From: Alphaproteobacteria bacterium PA2
Lineage (GTDB): Bacteria > Pseudomonadota > Alphaproteobacteria > Caulobacterales > Caulobacteraceae
Length of the DNA stretch: 64,000 nucleotides
Direction: 5' to 3'
Assembly: GCA_002256425.1 (NCBI GenBank)
Contig: NKIZ01000001.1
Location: forward strand, 930,001-994,000
Shown piece after piece: positions 1 to 10,272 of this stretch. The notes below the pieces were generated by a model. That model saw nothing but the letters and a program-made list of their open reading frames with translations. It was not told where the DNA came from and did no database searches. Every line of letters begins with the position of its first letter. The stretch's first letter is position 1. Made by a program: the position numbers and the translations under genes.

Positions 1-1
1 G

Positions 2-283
2 CCCGTTCCCGTCTTCTGGCAGGGCCCGTCCGTGGGTTGGGACATGGGCGGCAATGCCAGCCGGGCCTTCACCCTCTGCTACAATCTCTGGCAGCCGGAA
101 CTGCTGTTCCAGAGGTTCCCGGGCGTCGAAGGGTCAGCCTATCTGGTGGGCGGCCTGGGCGTAAACTATCAGCGCGCCAACGAAATCACCCTGGCGCCGA
201 TCCGGGCCGGGGTCGGCCTGCGGCTGGGCGCCAATATCGGCTATCTGTCCTACAGCCGTAAGCGGCACTGGGTGCCCTTGTAG
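2..283 (+). CDS. EipA/DUF1134 family envelope protein, C-terminal part
   Basis: Only the last ~93 codons are present; the gene begins before the window. The visible part contains GWDMGGNASRAFTLCYNL and a Gly-rich, hydrophobic C-terminus ending at TAG, which I recognise as the DUF1134 domain. In Brucella this family is called EipA, a periplasmic protein needed for envelope integrity. The reading frame is open from base 2 with no start. The next gene runs in the opposite direction 13 bases further on, so this is a convergent end. Family call from motif memory; function by homology only. Confidence 0.75.
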   Translation, partial: PVPVFWQGPSVGWDMGGNASRAFTLCYNLWQPELLFQRFPGVEGSAYLVGGLGVNYQRANEITLAPIRAGVGLRLGANIGYLSYSRKRHWVPL

Positions 284-296
284 GACCAGCGGACCG

Positions 297-851
297 TCAG
301 TGCTTGTCGGTCTTGGCCGCCAGCCAGTCCATCAAGGCCAGCATGACGCCGGAACTGACGAAGGTGAAGTGAATCACCACCAGCCAGGTCAGGTGGCGGT
401 CGTCCACGTCATTGCCCTCAGCCAGCTGCATGAAGGCCTTGAGAAGGGCGATGGCTGAAATCGCCGCAATGGAGGCGATCAGCTTCATCTTCAGGCCCGA
501 GAAATCGACTGTCCCCATCCAGCTGGGCCTGTCCTCATCGGCGCCCGTGTCGATCTTCGACACGAAATTCTCGTACCCCGAGAAAATCACGATCAGCAGC
601 AGGTTGCCCGCCAGGGACAGGTCAATGAGGGAAAGCACCATGAGGATGGCGTCCTCAGGGCTCATGGTCATGATATGGGCCAGCTCGTGCACAGCCTCAT
701 TGACGAAGACGATGAGCAGGGCGCCAAGGGCGATGACAAGACCCACATAGAAGGGCGCCATCAACCACCGCGACCGGAAGAGCCCGGTCTCGAGCCAAAG
801 CTCCGGCGTTGGCTTCAGGGGCGTGGCGGGCTTCGTCGATTTACTGGTCAT
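297..851 (-). CDS. UPF0114 (YqhA-type) inner-membrane protein
   Basis: 184 residues with about four hydrophobic segments, including one near residues 30-50 and another within LVVIHFTFVSSGVMLALMDW close to the C-terminus. The central motif IFSGYENFVSK is characteristic of UPF0114/YqhA proteins, which have no settled function. I chose the ATG at 851 (MTSKSTKP...) over one 22 codons upstream because family members begin close to the first membrane segment. It lies 43 bases downstream of pheT on the same strand, so readthrough from the pheST operon is possible. Confidence 0.8.
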   Translation of the reverse strand: MTSKSTKPATPLKPTPELWLETGLFRSRWLMAPFYVGLVIALGALLIVFVNEAVHELAHIMTMSPEDAILMVLSLIDLSLAGNLLLIVIFSGYENFVSKIDTGADEDRPSWMGTVDFSGLKMKLIASIAAISAIALLKAFMQLAEGNDVDDRHLTWLVVIHFTFVSSGVMLALMDWLAAKTDKH

Positions 852-894
852 GCCCGCAACCCTAGCTTCAAACCCGCCACGCGCAATAGACGGA

Positions 895-3267
895 CTAGCT
901 GCGCAGCCGCGCCCCAACGGCCTTGGCAGCCGCGGCCACGACCTTGCCGCTCAGCGTTTCGATGTCCGCCTCGGCGAGGGTCTTGTCCACCGGCTGGATC
1001 GTGACCTCCAGGGCCACAGATTTCTGCCCGTCGGGGACACCCTGGCCCTTGTAGACGTCAAATACCCTGACATCGGAAATCAGTGACTTGTCGGCGCCCA
1101 GCACAGGACGCACCAGGTCTCCGGCCGGAACGGAGTCATCCACCAGGAAGGCGAAATCCCGGGACAGGGGCATGAGGGTCGAAGGTGAGAAGGCGGGCTT
1201 TGTCTTGGTCGACTTGCGCTTGGGCTCAGGCAGGAGGTCGAGATTGATCTCGAAGCCCAGCATGGGGCCGTCGACGTCCAGCAGCTTCAGGGTCGCCGGA
1301 TGGAGTTCGCCGAACTCTGCAATCACCGTCCTGGGCCCAAGCTGGAGTCGGGCAGAACGCCCAGGGTGCCACCAGGCGGAATTGCTTCCCTGGGCCACCT
1401 GCAGTGCTGGGGCGCCAAGTTCCTCCAGCAGGGCCATCAGGTCCGCCTTCAGCTCGAACAGGGGATCACCGCCTGCGCCAGCCCAGCTGCGGGCCGGGTG
1501 AGGGGCGACAAGGACCGAAATGGCCGTAACCTGATCGCCTGGCTGGTCGCCCTTGTAAAAGGGACCGATCTCGAACAGGGCCGCATCGGCAAAGCCGCGC
1601 CGGGCATTGCGGCCAGCGGCCTCGATCAGATTGGGCAGGATGGACGGGCGCATGCAGTCCAGATCCGAGGCGATCGGATTGGTCAGGACCAGTTCCGGCG
1701 CCCCGCCGCCGAAATGGGCGGCTGTGGTCTGCTTGAGGAAGCTCCAGGTGATGGTCTCGGCATAGCCCCGGGCGGCAAGGGCGCGCCGGGCCGTGCGGAC
1801 CCGACCCTGCCGGATGGTCAGGACGCCGCCAGCCTGGGCGGGAACTTCGGGCAGGGCCGTGGCGGGCAGGGCGTCATAGCCCTGGATCCTGGCGACCTCT
1901 TCCACCAGGTCTGCGGGACCTTCGGCGTCACGACGCCAGGACGGCGGGGTAACCTGGTCGCCGGAAATGGAGAAACCCAGCTTGCTCAGGATCTCGTCCG
2001 TACGGGAGGCTGGAATGTCCAGGCCCGACAGGCCCTTCACATAGGCCCGGTCAAAGGTAATGGCCGGGGGGTTGGCCGGCGCACTGCCGACCAGGGTCAC
2101 CTCGGAGGGTTCTCCGCCGCAGATTTCGAGGATCAGTTTCGTGGCCAGTTCCAGACCCGGAACCAGGCCCTGCGGGTCGACTCCCCGTGCGAAGCGATAC
2201 TGGGCGTCGGAATTCAGCGACAGGCTCCGCCCGGTCTGGGCCGTGCGGATCGGATCGAAGTAGGCGCTTTCCACGAAGACGTCGGTGGTTTCATCCGAAC
2301 AGCCGGTGGACTCACCGCCAATGACCCCGCCCAGGCCGATGGCGCCTGAACCGTCTGCGATGACGCAGATGTCCGGAGTCATCGCATAGGTCTTGCCGTC
2401 AAGGGCCAGGACCGACTCGCCTTCACGACCAAGGCGGGCTTCCAGGACGCCGCCGGAAAGCTTGGCCGCGTCATAGACGTGCAGAGGGCGGGCGCGGTCA
2501 TAGGTGATCAGGTTGGTGATATCCACCAGGGCGCTGATCGGGCGCAGGCCGATGGAGGTCAGCTTTTGCTGAAGCCAGGCTGGCGAGGGGCCGTTCTTCA
2601 CATCGCGGATCAGGCGGCCCGAAAAGGCCAGGCAGGCCCCGGACTCATCCAGCTTGATCGTAACGGGATTGGGGTATTTGCCGGGCACAGGTTCAGGCGC
2701 GGCGGTCTTCAGATCGCCCAGTCCGGCGGCGGCCAGATCGCGGGCGATGCCGTCAACGCCCAGCCAGTCGGGGCGGTTGGGGGTGACCTCAAAGTCCACC
2801 ACCGCCTCGAGGCCAAGGGCCTCGGCGGCGGGGGTTCCCACTGCAAGGCTGGCGTCCAGTTCCATGATGCCGTCAGACTCGGACGCGGTCTCCAGCTCGG
2901 CGGCTGAGCAGAGCATGCCATTGGACACGACGCCGCGGACCGGTCGGGCCTCGAGGGTCACGCCCGAGCCGGGCACAAAGGCGCCCAGGGGCGCGTAGAT
3001 GGTGGTCAGGCCCGCCCGGGCGTTTGGGGCGCCGCAGACGATTTCCTTGCGTCCGTCCACCGTGTCCACCTGACAGACCCGCAGGCGGTCGGCATTGGGG
3101 TGCTGGACGGCTTCAACGATCTTCGCCACCGAGAAGGCGGCCAGCTTGGCGGCCGGGTTTTCCACGTGCTCGACCTCAAGGCCTGCCATGGTCATGGCTT
3201 CCACCACCTGATCGGCGCTGGCGGTGGTGTCGAGGTGTTCCTTGAGCCAGGAGAGGGTGAACTTCAT
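895..3267 (-). CDS. pheT: Phenylalanine-tRNA ligase beta subunit
   Basis: 790 residues, the normal length for bacterial PheT. It forms the alpha2-beta2 synthetase that charges tRNA-Phe. The N-terminus [14 protein letters not shown] is typical, followed by the tRNA-binding (OB-fold) region with [10 protein letters not shown] near residues 80-90, the B3/B4 editing region, the B5 domain around residue 400-470, and a C-terminal anticodon-binding ferredoxin-like domain ([12 protein letters not shown] onward). It starts 10 bases after pheS stops, so the two are co-transcribed. Nothing looks abnormal. Confidence 0.97.
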   Translation of the reverse strand: MKFTLSWLKEHLDTTASADQVVEAMTMAGLEVEHVENPAAKLAAFSVAKIVEAVQHPNADRLRVCQVDTVDGRKEIVCGAPNARAGLTTIYAPLGAFVPGSGVTLEARPVRGVVSNGMLCSAAELETASESDGIMELDASLAVGTPAAEALGLEAVVDFEVTPNRPDWLGVDGIARDLAAAGLGDLKTAAPEPVPGKYPNPVTIKLDESGACLAFSGRLIRDVKNGPSPAWLQQKLTSIGLRPISALVDITNLITYDRARPLHVYDAAKLSGGVLEARLGREGESVLALDGKTYAMTPDICVIADGSGAIGLGGVIGGESTGCSDETTDVFVESAYFDPIRTAQTGRSLSLNSDAQYRFARGVDPQGLVPGLELATKLILEICGGEPSEVTLVGSAPANPPAITFDRAYVKGLSGLDIPASRTDEILSKLGFSISGDQVTPPSWRRDAEGPADLVEEVARIQGYDALPATALPEVPAQAGGVLTIRQGRVRTARRALAARGYAETITWSFLKQTTAAHFGGGAPELVLTNPIASDLDCMRPSILPNLIEAAGRNARRGFADAALFEIGPFYKGDQPGDQVTAISVLVAPHPARSWAGAGGDPLFELKADLMALLEELGAPALQVAQGSNSAWWHPGRSARLQLGPRTVIAEFGELHPATLKLLDVDGPMLGFEINLDLLPEPKRKSTKTKPAFSPSTLMPLSRDFAFLVDDSVPAGDLVRPVLGADKSLISDVRVFDVYKGQGVPDGQKSVALEVTIQPVDKTLAEADIETLSGKVVAAAAKAVGARLRS

Positions 3268-3277
3268 CGGTCTATCC

Positions 3278-4384
3278 TCAGCTCAGGCCAGTGGCGGGAT
3301 TGGGGGCTGCGTGGGCGGAGAAGCCGTAATGCTCCAGCCAGCGCACATCGCTGGCGAACATGTCGCGCAGGTCAGGCATGCCGTATTTCAGAACTCCAAG
3401 GCGGTCGACGCCACAGCCAAAGGCAAAGCCCTGCCAGACCTCGGGATCCAGACCGCAATTACGCAGGACATTGGGGTGGACCATGCCGCAGCCCAGGATT
3501 TCCAGCCAGTCATCCCCCTGACCGATCTTCACCTCTCCGCCGGAGCGGTCGCAGCGGACGTCCATCTCCGCGCTGGGCTCGGTGAAGGGGAAGTGATGGG
3601 GCCGGAAGCGGGTGACTACCTCGCTGGTCTCGAAATACCGGGCGATGAAGGTTTCCAGGGTCCATTTCAGGTGTCCCATATGGATGCCCTTGTCGATCAC
3701 CAGGCCTTCGATCTGGTGGAACATGGGGGTGTGGGTCTGGTCTGAATCCTTGCGGAAGGTCCGTCCCGGGACGATGACCCGGATCGGCGGCTCCTGGCCC
3801 CTGGCCACCCAGCCAGGCAGGCTTTCGTTGGCGCCACGGTTCATCACCCGCACCTGGACCGGGCTGGTATGGGTGCGCAGGACCTTGCGCTCGCCATGGG
3901 CGTCTTCCGGCAGGAAGAAGGTGTCATGCATTTCCCGGGCTGGGTGCTTGAGCGGGAAATTCAGGGCGGTGAAATTGTTGAAGTCGGTCTCGATGTCCGG
4001 GCCTTCCGCCACAGAGAAGCCCATCTCGGCGAAGACGGCGATCATCTCATCCATGACCTGCATGGTCGGGTGGACCGAGCCCTTGCGACGGGGCGGGGCC
4101 GGCAGTGACAGATCAACCCGCTCGGCATTGAGCTTGGCGTTGAGTTCGGCGGCGTCCAGATCGGCCTTGCGGGCGGCGAGGGCCGCTTGCACCTGGTCGC
4201 GCAGGCCGTTGATCAACGGGCCCTGGACCTTGCGCTCGTCAGGGCTCATCCCGCCAAGGGACTTCAGGAGTTCTGAAATGGAGCCGGACTTGCCGAGGGC
4301 GGCGACCCGGACGGCGTCCAGGGACTGGGCGTCAGCGGCCGCGGCGATGGCGGCGGTGATGTCGGCTTGAAGTTTGTCGATCAT
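3278..4384 (-). CDS. pheS: Phenylalanine-tRNA ligase alpha subunit
   Basis: 368 residues; the catalytic subunit of the phenylalanyl-tRNA synthetase. It has an N-terminal coiled coil ([16 protein letters not shown]...) and the class II catalytic core with the motif 2 region [12 protein letters not shown] and the C-terminal motif 3 [13 protein letters not shown]. It is the first gene of pheS-pheT and starts 49 bases beyond the rplT terminator hairpin. The leader between the two shows no obvious Phe-rich attenuator peptide. Confidence 0.97.
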   Translation of the reverse strand: MIDKLQADITAAIAAAADAQSLDAVRVAALGKSGSISELLKSLGGMSPDERKVQGPLINGLRDQVQAALAARKADLDAAELNAKLNAERVDLSLPAPPRRKGSVHPTMQVMDEMIAVFAEMGFSVAEGPDIETDFNNFTALNFPLKHPAREMHDTFFLPEDAHGERKVLRTHTSPVQVRVMNRGANESLPGWVARGQEPPIRVIVPGRTFRKDSDQTHTPMFHQIEGLVIDKGIHMGHLKWTLETFIARYFETSEVVTRFRPHHFPFTEPSAEMDVRCDRSGGEVKIGQGDDWLEILGCGMVHPNVLRNCGLDPEVWQGFAFGCGVDRLGVLKYGMPDLRDMFASDVRWLEHYGFSAHAAPNPATGLS

Positions 4385-4432
4385 GATGCAGCGTTCATAG
4401 AGATATGGACTGGGTGCGGAAAGAGGACAGCA

Positions 4433-4466
4433 AAAAGCCCTCCGGCGGTTCCGCCGAAGGGCTTTT
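4433..4466 (-). terminator. Rho-independent terminator after rplT
   Basis: Two 16-base arms (left 4433-4448 starting AAAAGCCC, right 4451-4466 ending GGGCTTTT) pair with a single wobble and a very short loop. Because the outer arms are A/T runs the hairpin can work in either direction; in context it ends the rpmI-rplT transcript, whose last stop is 34 bases upstream. Confidence 0.85.
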
Positions 4467-4499
4467 GTCGGCTTAGGGAGTCAAGGGACTCCGAAGGCT

Positions 4500-4856
4500 T
4501 CAACCCAGCGCGGCGCGAACCTTGTCAGCGATGGCCTTGAAACCAACCGGGTCAGCGCCCGCGATGTCGGAGAGGACTTTGCGGTCGATTTCGATCCCGG
4601 CCAGATCCAGGCCGTGGATAAATCGAGCGTAGGTCATGCCCTCAAGGCGTGCAGCGGCGTTGATGCGCTGGATCCAGAGGGAGCGGAAGTTGCGCTTGCG
4701 GACCTTGCGGTCGCGGTAGGCGTACTGTCCGGCCTTGTCCACAGCGGCCTTGGCCGTGCGGATGGTGTTCTTGCGGCGGCCATAGAAGCCCTTGGCCTGC
4801 TCAAGAACCTTCTTGTGCTTGGCGTGGGCGGTAACGCCCCGTTTAACGCGTGCCAT
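4500..4856 (-). CDS. rplT: 50S ribosomal protein L20
   Basis: 118 residues, the standard L20 length. It begins [18 protein letters not shown] and carries the basic N-terminal extension and globular C-terminal domain ([16 protein letters not shown]). L20 binds 23S rRNA early in large-subunit assembly. It follows rpmI by 15 bases as the second gene of rpmI-rplT. In many bacteria L20 represses its own operon through an mRNA mimic of its rRNA site; I did not see a convincing mimic here. Confidence 0.98.
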   Translation of the reverse strand: MARVKRGVTAHAKHKKVLEQAKGFYGRRKNTIRTAKAAVDKAGQYAYRDRKVRKRNFRSLWIQRINAAARLEGMTYARFIHGLDLAGIEIDRKVLSDIAGADPVGFKAIADKVRAALG

Positions 4857-4871
4857 GTGTCAGGTCTCCGA

Positions 4872-5072
4872 TCAAAGGCCGTAGGGCAGGTAGGTGCGAA
4901 TGGTCTTCTTGTCAGACTCGTTCATCACCTTCGTGCCGCGGTTTTGGCGGATGTATTTGGCGGAGTGGCTGATCAGGCGGTGGCGCTTGCCGGCCACACC
5001 GGCCTTGAGCTTACCCGTAGCCGTGATCTTGAAGCGCTTTTTGGCGCCAGACTTGGTCTTCAGTTTGGGCAT
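4872..5072 (-). CDS. rpmI: 50S ribosomal protein L35
   Basis: 66 residues starting [20 protein letters not shown], the usual L35 start and length. A longer open frame reaches 5129, but the extra 19 codons do not look like L35, so ATG at 5072 is chosen. The protein is strongly basic and ends TYLPYGL. It is the first gene of rpmI-rplT. The usual upstream partner infC is not here but 4.6 kb away, beyond a transporter and a receptor gene. Confidence 0.97.
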   Translation of the reverse strand: MPKLKTKSGAKKRFKITATGKLKAGVAGKRHRLISHSAKYIRQNRGTKVMNESDKKTIRTYLPYGL

Positions 5073-5204
5073 TTCACGTCGGAATCTTGCGACCCCGTCC
5101 TCTGGTGTATTGATGAACCGCCCTGGCATGCCTTTGGGCCAGACAGTTCCGAAGGGGAGGGCTGTTACGCGAAAGCCCGCAGCAATGCAAGGCTTGGGAG
5201 TCTT

Positions 5205-6437
5205 TTACTGGCCCGTGTCGGCATAGGGATCGGGCCTGGCCGTCGCCCGGCGTGTGGCGGATAGGGCCAGCAGAATGGCTGGCGCGACGACCATGGCGCC
5301 CAGGATGAAGGGGCCGTCCCGCACTACGGGCACCACGAGACCTGCAAAAACCGGCCCGACGACCCGGGCCAGGGCGCCGGCGGCGTTGTTCAGGCCAAGG
5401 ATCTGACCCTGCCTGTGGGGATCCACCGTTCTTGAAATAATGGCCCCGACATTGGGGAAGGCCACGGACTGACCAGCCGCGGTGACGCACATCAGGGCGA
5501 TAGTCATGGCGCCATTTATCGAAAAGACCTGCAGGGCCGCAGCCAGGGCCGTCAGGGCCATACCTGTCGCCAGCATGGGCCCCTCGCCATAGCGCTCGGA
5601 AAGGCGACCGGTCAGCAGGGTCTGGGTGAAGAAGGCCGTGACCCCGGTGAAGGCGAAGCAGACGGCGATATTGCGCGGGCCCCAGTCAAACCTGGCCTGG
5701 GACCAGAGGCCGAACTGCGACTCAATGCCGGTGAAGGCAAAGCCCACGAGGAAGGTCAGCAGCATCATGCGGCCGATCACCGGATGGCGGGTGACCTCGC
5801 CAATGGCCGACCAGCGGCTGGGGCGATGTGTGATGCCTTCGTCCCGGACCCGGCTTTCCTTGATGAAGATGGTGATGGCCACCACGCACAGGGCCGCCAG
5901 GCCGGAGGCGATGAACAGCGGGATCCGGAAGCCAGCGGGGCCCATGCCGGTGTGGGCGAAGAATCCTCCGACGGCCGGACCAATGATCAGGCCGACATTC
6001 CAGGCGGCGCCCTGATAGGACATCTGGCGCGCCCGCTTCTCCGGCGGCGTGACGTCAGCGATATAGCCCTGCACTACGGCGCCGTTTCCAGCCGCCAGGC
6101 CGCCGAGCAGCCTGATTAAGAAGGCCACCCAGATATTGGGCGCAAAGGCCAGGGCCAGATAGCAGAGGCAGTTGCCGGTAATGGTCGAGATCAGCAGGGG
6201 CTTGCGGCCGTACCTGTCAGAAAGACGCCCCCAGAAGGGCTCGCCGAAGAAGGCGCCGACCGAATAGGCGCCAAAGATCAGGCCGATCTGCCAGGGCGCC
6301 GCATCGAAGGACTTCGCATAGAAGGGCAGGAGGGGAACAATGATCCCGAAGCCCAGCATGTTGATGAAGATGACCGCAATCAGCGACGCGGCGGCGAACC
6401 TTGGCGCGGGCGCATCTGACTGTGAGGACGTGGTCAT
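5205..6437 (-). CDS. MFS drug/metabolite efflux transporter (TetA-like)
   Basis: 410 residues with about 12 predicted membrane segments. The loop 2-3 signature GRLSDRYGRKP lies at residues 70-80, and GFGIIVPLLPFY in helix 1 is typical of the TetA/multidrug DHA1 group. I chose ATG at 6437 (MTTSSQSD...) because the longer frame adds 18 residues unlike the family. Substrate cannot be told from sequence; efflux is inferred from the subfamily. It lies alone between rpmI and the receptor gene, in the gap that separates infC from rpmI-rplT. Confidence 0.85.
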   Translation of the reverse strand: MTTSSQSDAPAPRFAAASLIAVIFINMLGFGIIVPLLPFYAKSFDAAPWQIGLIFGAYSVGAFFGEPFWGRLSDRYGRKPLLISTITGNCLCYLALAFAPNIWVAFLIRLLGGLAAGNGAVVQGYIADVTPPEKRARQMSYQGAAWNVGLIIGPAVGGFFAHTGMGPAGFRIPLFIASGLAALCVVAITIFIKESRVRDEGITHRPSRWSAIGEVTRHPVIGRMMLLTFLVGFAFTGIESQFGLWSQARFDWGPRNIAVCFAFTGVTAFFTQTLLTGRLSERYGEGPMLATGMALTALAAALQVFSINGAMTIALMCVTAAGQSVAFPNVGAIISRTVDPHRQGQILGLNNAAGALARVVGPVFAGLVVPVVRDGPFILGAMVVAPAILLALSATRRATARPDPYADTGQ

Positions 6438-6498
6438 GCGGGGGGTGATAGGCCCGTGATCTTCGGGGAGCAAGGCCGCGCCGGCCCACAAACAAAAA

Positions 6499-6524
6499 GA
6501 GCGGCCGCCCGGAGGCGACCGCTC
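6499..6524 (-). terminator. Rho-independent terminator after the TonB-dependent receptor gene
   Basis: Arms GAGCGGCCGCC (6499-6509) and GGCGACCGCTC (6514-6524) pair with one mismatch around a 4-base loop, with AAAAA at 6494-6498 giving a U-run on the minus-strand transcript. It lies 40 bases past the receptor stop codon. Confidence 0.8.
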
Positions 6525-6564
6525 AGTCTTGTAGCTCCCGGCGGATGGCCGCCGGGCGAAAGTC

Positions 6565-9519
6565 CTAGAACTTCTTCTTCAGACCGATCTTCAGGGTCCG
6601 GCCAAGGGCATTGCCGATGAAGGGGTCGTAGCTGTACTCGATCCGCGCCTTTGAAGGCTCGCGATCGAGGGCGTTCAGCACCGACGCCGTCAGGGTCATG
6701 TCGTTGGGCAGGAGCAGACGATAGGTCAGGTCGTTGGAAATGAAGTGATCCAGTTCCAGACCCAGGGTCGTCAGCTGACAGTTCGTCGCCGTGCCGGCCT
6801 TGGCGTTGGCCACGGTGCAGTTGGCGGAAGCGCCGGTCTGAACAGTGGTCGGGCCGCGGTTGTCGGTGGCGCCGTCAACATAGTTGATGGTCCAGCGCAG
6901 GTTGTGATTTCCGCGGTTGTAGTCGGCATAGAACTGGCCGCGCCATTTCGGGATGGTGCCCGGCAGGCGGTCGTAGTTGGTGAAGCCGACCGCATCATAG
7001 GCCGAAGAAACCGTCACCCCGCCTGCAATGAAGGCGGCCTGCTTGTAGGCCAGGACATAGCTGACATTGGCGCCCAGATTGATGTCGCCTTCATAGACGT
7101 CGTCGAACCGGTAGTTGACATCAAGGTCGATGCCGTTGGTTTCGATGGTCGGGCCGTTGGTCGTATCCGAGCGGATGCGGGCGATGTCATTGCCCACGGT
7201 GACGCCCTGCACGCAGGCATTGTTGTTGTTGAAGGTGATCAGGCTGCGCAGGCCGCTGGAGCAGTTGACGGTCTGGCTGCCGTTGCCGGTGCCCGCCACG
7301 GCGGTGGCCACGATGTTAGCCGGGACCGAGACGATCTGGTCATCCATCTTGATGGACCAGTAGTCGAGGGTCGCGGTCAGGTTCGAGGTCTGGAGAATGC
7401 CGCCGAAGCTGTAGGTGACGGCCTTTTCAGGACCGACCGCCGGATTGCCGAAGAAGTCGACCGACTTGAAGTTATTGCCGGCCGCCGTGATGCCCGACAG
7501 ACCCGTCGTGCCCGTGGGCGCCACGTTCGCCGCCGTCGGACCCCGGAAGGAGGTGCCGATTGAACCGCGGACGGCGAAGGTGTCAGTGGCCTGCCACTTG
7601 GCGCGGAATTGCGGATTGGTGGTGGAGCCGGTCTGACCGCCATAGTCCTCGTAGCGCAGGGCCAGCGAGGCGTTCAGCTTGTCCGTGAAGGGCAGGTTCA
7701 GTTCGCCGAAGACCGCATAGACGCTCTGTTCCAGGCGCAGGGGAATGTTCTGGCCGAGGAAGATGTAAGGACCGGTCTTGAAGGCGCAGGAGGTGTTACC
7801 CACCACAGGGCAGGGGGTGACCTGCGCATTGTAGTAGGGGCTGTCGATCTGCTGGATGAAGGTCACCTTGCGATACTGGGCGCCAGCCGCCCAGCCAATG
7901 TCGCCGCCGGGCAGGGTGATGGCGGTCCTGCCGTTCAGGACGGCGTCAACCACGAAGGTGTCCTGCTGGGCGCGGTATTTCTGGCGGTCGAACAGCCAGG
8001 CCACCAGTTTGGGATCATTGGCGTTGGCCGAGACATAGCCCGGGTTGGTCTTTCCCAGAGCCGGGTTGTTCGGATAGGCGTTGGAGAAGGGATTGAAGTA
8101 CTGGCAACCGCCGGCGCCCGGGGTTGACCCGGTGCAGTTGGCGCCGCCCAGACCGTTGAGGGCGTTCTGCAGACGGTCGATCAGGATGTCGGTGGTCTGC
8201 TGGTCCTGCCATTCGGCGATGTAGGTGGCGCTGACGTCATATTTGGCGCCGAGAATGCCGGTTTCGCCCTTCAGACCTGCTGACAGGTGAAGTTCCTCGT
8301 ACTTGCGGCTGCCGCTCTGGCCCCCAAGTCCGCCGGTCGAATTGTTGCCGCCATTACCCAGCGGACGCCAGAGTGTGGCCGTGGCGCTTTTGGCGACGCC
8401 GACAAGGGCGGCGTTGCCGGTCTGGGTCAGGAAGGTGTTGAAGCCGGGATTGGTGCCAGCAACGCTGAACACGTTGACACTGCCCGGACCATTGGGGCCG
8501 GAAGTTGGCGGATAGCCGGGCGAGAACCGGTAGTCCGGCTGGTTGGACATGGCGTAGAGGGCTTCAGCGTGGAACTTGCCGCTGTCGCCCACATCGGCGT
8601 TGAACTCGCCATAGGCCTGATAGAAGTCCTGTTCCTCGACAAGGTTGTCGAAGGGCAGATAGCTGAAGTAGCAGGCTGGCGTCGTGCCGGTGAAGCCGGG
8701 CGTGCCCCCGACGGCGGCGCAATTGGCGTCAACGGCAAAGCCGACCGTGGTTCCTGTGCCGCCTGCCGCATTCTTGATGGTCCAGGCGCCGGGATTGCCC
8801 AGCACCGACCAGCCGGACGGATTGGACAGATAGGGCTGCAGCACCCAGTCGCGCTCGGTGTTGCTCAGCTGGGAGCGGTGCTGGTAGCCGAGGCTGACCA
8901 GCAGGTTCGAGGTGTCGCCGACCCAGCCATAGAGGGCGCTGCCGGTGTAGTCGCCGTTGGAGCCCGGCACCGCGCGGAAGTCAGCCTGCAGTTCAAGGCC
9001 TCTGAAATTCTTGCGGGTAATGACATTGGCCACGCCGGCAATGGCGTCAGAGCCATAGGTCGCCGCCGCGCCGTCCTTCAGCACCTCGACCCGGCCGATG
9101 GCCGCCTGGGGCAAGAGGTTGGTGTCGGACCGGTAGCCGGTGAACCGCTTGCCGTTCAGCAGGACCAGGGTGCGCTCGGCGCCAAGGCCGCGGATGTTGA
9201 ATGTGCCGCCGCCATTGCGGCCCTGGGCCGCTGTCGAGAACTGGTTGGAGTCTCCCAGAACCGGGCCGATGATCGGAAGCGACTTGATCACGTCCAGGAC
9301 AGACGGCGAGCCGCGCTTTTCAAGTTCTTCCTGGCCGATTACGGCAATCGGGATCGCGGTGGTCTTCGGTGTGCCGGCGATCAGCGAGCCGGTGACAACG
9401 ACTTCTTCAACCGTCGTTGACTTGGTCGCATCGTCCGCAGCCCAGGCTGACGTCGAGGTCAGTGCTGCTAGTGCGACCGCAGCGGCCGACACACCACAAT
9501 AGAATCTAATCTTGGACAT
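6565..9519 (-). CDS. TonB-dependent outer-membrane receptor
   Basis: 984 residues. A Sec signal peptide (about 27 residues, ending STSAWA) is followed by the TonB-box-like stretch TTVEEVVVTGS, a plug domain (residues ~45-170, with LLNGKRFTGYRSD) and a 22-strand beta-barrel ending in the aromatic terminus LKIGLKKKF needed for outer-membrane insertion. The large oligomer-permitting loops and VEEVVVTGS box are typical of the abundant Caulobacterales receptors that import sugars, nucleobases or siderophores. Ligand unknown; no TonB, ExbBD or enzyme gene is adjacent. It has its own terminator and a 210-base upstream gap, so it is a single-gene unit. Confidence 0.93.
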   Translation of the reverse strand: MSKIRFYCGVSAAAVALAALTSTSAWAADDATKSTTVEEVVVTGSLIAGTPKTTAIPIAVIGQEELEKRGSPSVLDVIKSLPIIGPVLGDSNQFSTAAQGRNGGGTFNIRGLGAERTLVLLNGKRFTGYRSDTNLLPQAAIGRVEVLKDGAAATYGSDAIAGVANVITRKNFRGLELQADFRAVPGSNGDYTGSALYGWVGDTSNLLVSLGYQHRSQLSNTERDWVLQPYLSNPSGWSVLGNPGAWTIKNAAGGTGTTVGFAVDANCAAVGGTPGFTGTTPACYFSYLPFDNLVEEQDFYQAYGEFNADVGDSGKFHAEALYAMSNQPDYRFSPGYPPTSGPNGPGSVNVFSVAGTNPGFNTFLTQTGNAALVGVAKSATATLWRPLGNGGNNSTGGLGGQSGSRKYEELHLSAGLKGETGILGAKYDVSATYIAEWQDQQTTDILIDRLQNALNGLGGANCTGSTPGAGGCQYFNPFSNAYPNNPALGKTNPGYVSANANDPKLVAWLFDRQKYRAQQDTFVVDAVLNGRTAITLPGGDIGWAAGAQYRKVTFIQQIDSPYYNAQVTPCPVVGNTSCAFKTGPYIFLGQNIPLRLEQSVYAVFGELNLPFTDKLNASLALRYEDYGGQTGSTTNPQFRAKWQATDTFAVRGSIGTSFRGPTAANVAPTGTTGLSGITAAGNNFKSVDFFGNPAVGPEKAVTYSFGGILQTSNLTATLDYWSIKMDDQIVSVPANIVATAVAGTGNGSQTVNCSSGLRSLITFNNNNACVQGVTVGNDIARIRSDTTNGPTIETNGIDLDVNYRFDDVYEGDINLGANVSYVLAYKQAAFIAGGVTVSSAYDAVGFTNYDRLPGTIPKWRGQFYADYNRGNHNLRWTINYVDGATDNRGPTTVQTGASANCTVANAKAGTATNCQLTTLGLELDHFISNDLTYRLLLPNDMTLTASVLNALDREPSKARIEYSYDPFIGNALGRTLKIGLKKKF

Positions 9520-9670
9520 TAGCGTTTCACTCCCAGTGCTTCCTGCTTTTGCAGTTGTTGCGTCTATGAAAAGCAGTCTGTCACCAGTCCGTCATACCGG
9601 CGAGTCCTTTTTCCGACGCAATTGACCTGGATCAATGCGCGCGCCTCGACAGCAATTCCGGACATGAAAA

Positions 9671-9697
9671 AGGCGGCCGGGTCGCCCGCGGCCGCCT
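9671..9697 (-). terminator. Rho-independent terminator after infC
   Basis: Perfect 9-bp arms AGGCGGCCG (9671-9679) and CGGCCGCCT (9689-9697) with a 9-base loop, preceded on the plus strand by AAAA, which is the U-run on the minus transcript. It lies 33 bases after the infC stop. Confidence 0.88.
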
Positions 9698-9729
9698 GAT
9701 GCTCTCGAGGTCTTACCCGAAAGAGCTCC

Positions 9730-10263
9730 CTATTTTGGCGCCAGGATCATGATCATCTGACGGCCTTCCATGCGGGGCTCGTATTCAACCTTGGCCACCG
9801 GCTCAAAGTCGGCCTTGACCTGCTGGAGCAGCTTCATGCCCAGTTCCGGGTGAGCCAGTTCGCGACCGCGGAAGCGCAGGGTGACCTTCACCTTGTCGCC
9901 TTCTTCGAAGAAGCGGTGCATGGACCGCGCCTTCACCTCGTAATCGTGGGTGTCGATATTCGGCCGCAGCTTGATCTCCTTGATCTCGACGACCTTCTGC
10001 CGCTTGCGCGCCTCGTTCTTCTTCTTCTGTTCCTGGAACTTGAACTTGCCATAGTCCAGGATCTTGCAGACCGGCGGATCAGCATTGGGAACGATCTCGA
10101 CCAGGTCCAGGCCAGCTTCAGCTGCGGCCTCCAGGGCCGAGGACGTCGGCATGACGCCTTGCTTCTCGCCGTGCTGATCGATCAGCAGGACACGGGGGAC
10201 GCGGATATCTTCATTGATGCGCGGACCGTCTTTGACGGGCGGCGCCTGCATGGGGCGGCGAAT
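9730..10263 (-). CDS. infC: Translation initiation factor IF-3, probable AUU start
   Basis: IF-3 binds the 30S subunit and enforces start-codon and initiator-tRNA fidelity. The N-domain ([20 protein letters not shown]), basic linker ([11 protein letters not shown]) and C-domain ending [12 protein letters not shown] are complete. The first ATG is at 10251 (173 residues), but the in-frame ATT at 10261-10263 sits 9 bases after an SD GGAG and would add I/M-R-R-P (177 residues), whereas the ATG is 21 bases from it. E. coli infC also starts with AUU so that IF-3 can limit its own synthesis. The gene stands alone, apart from rpmI-rplT, with a terminator at 9671-9697. Confidence 0.95.
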   Translation of the reverse strand: MRRPMQAPPVKDGPRINEDIRVPRVLLIDQHGEKQGVMPTSSALEAAAEAGLDLVEIVPNADPPVCKILDYGKFKFQEQKKKNEARKRQKVVEIKEIKLRPNIDTHDYEVKARSMHRFFEEGDKVKVTLRFRGRELAHPELGMKLLQQVKADFEPVAKVEYEPRMEGRQMIMILAPK

Positions 10264-10272
10264 AGGCTTTTG

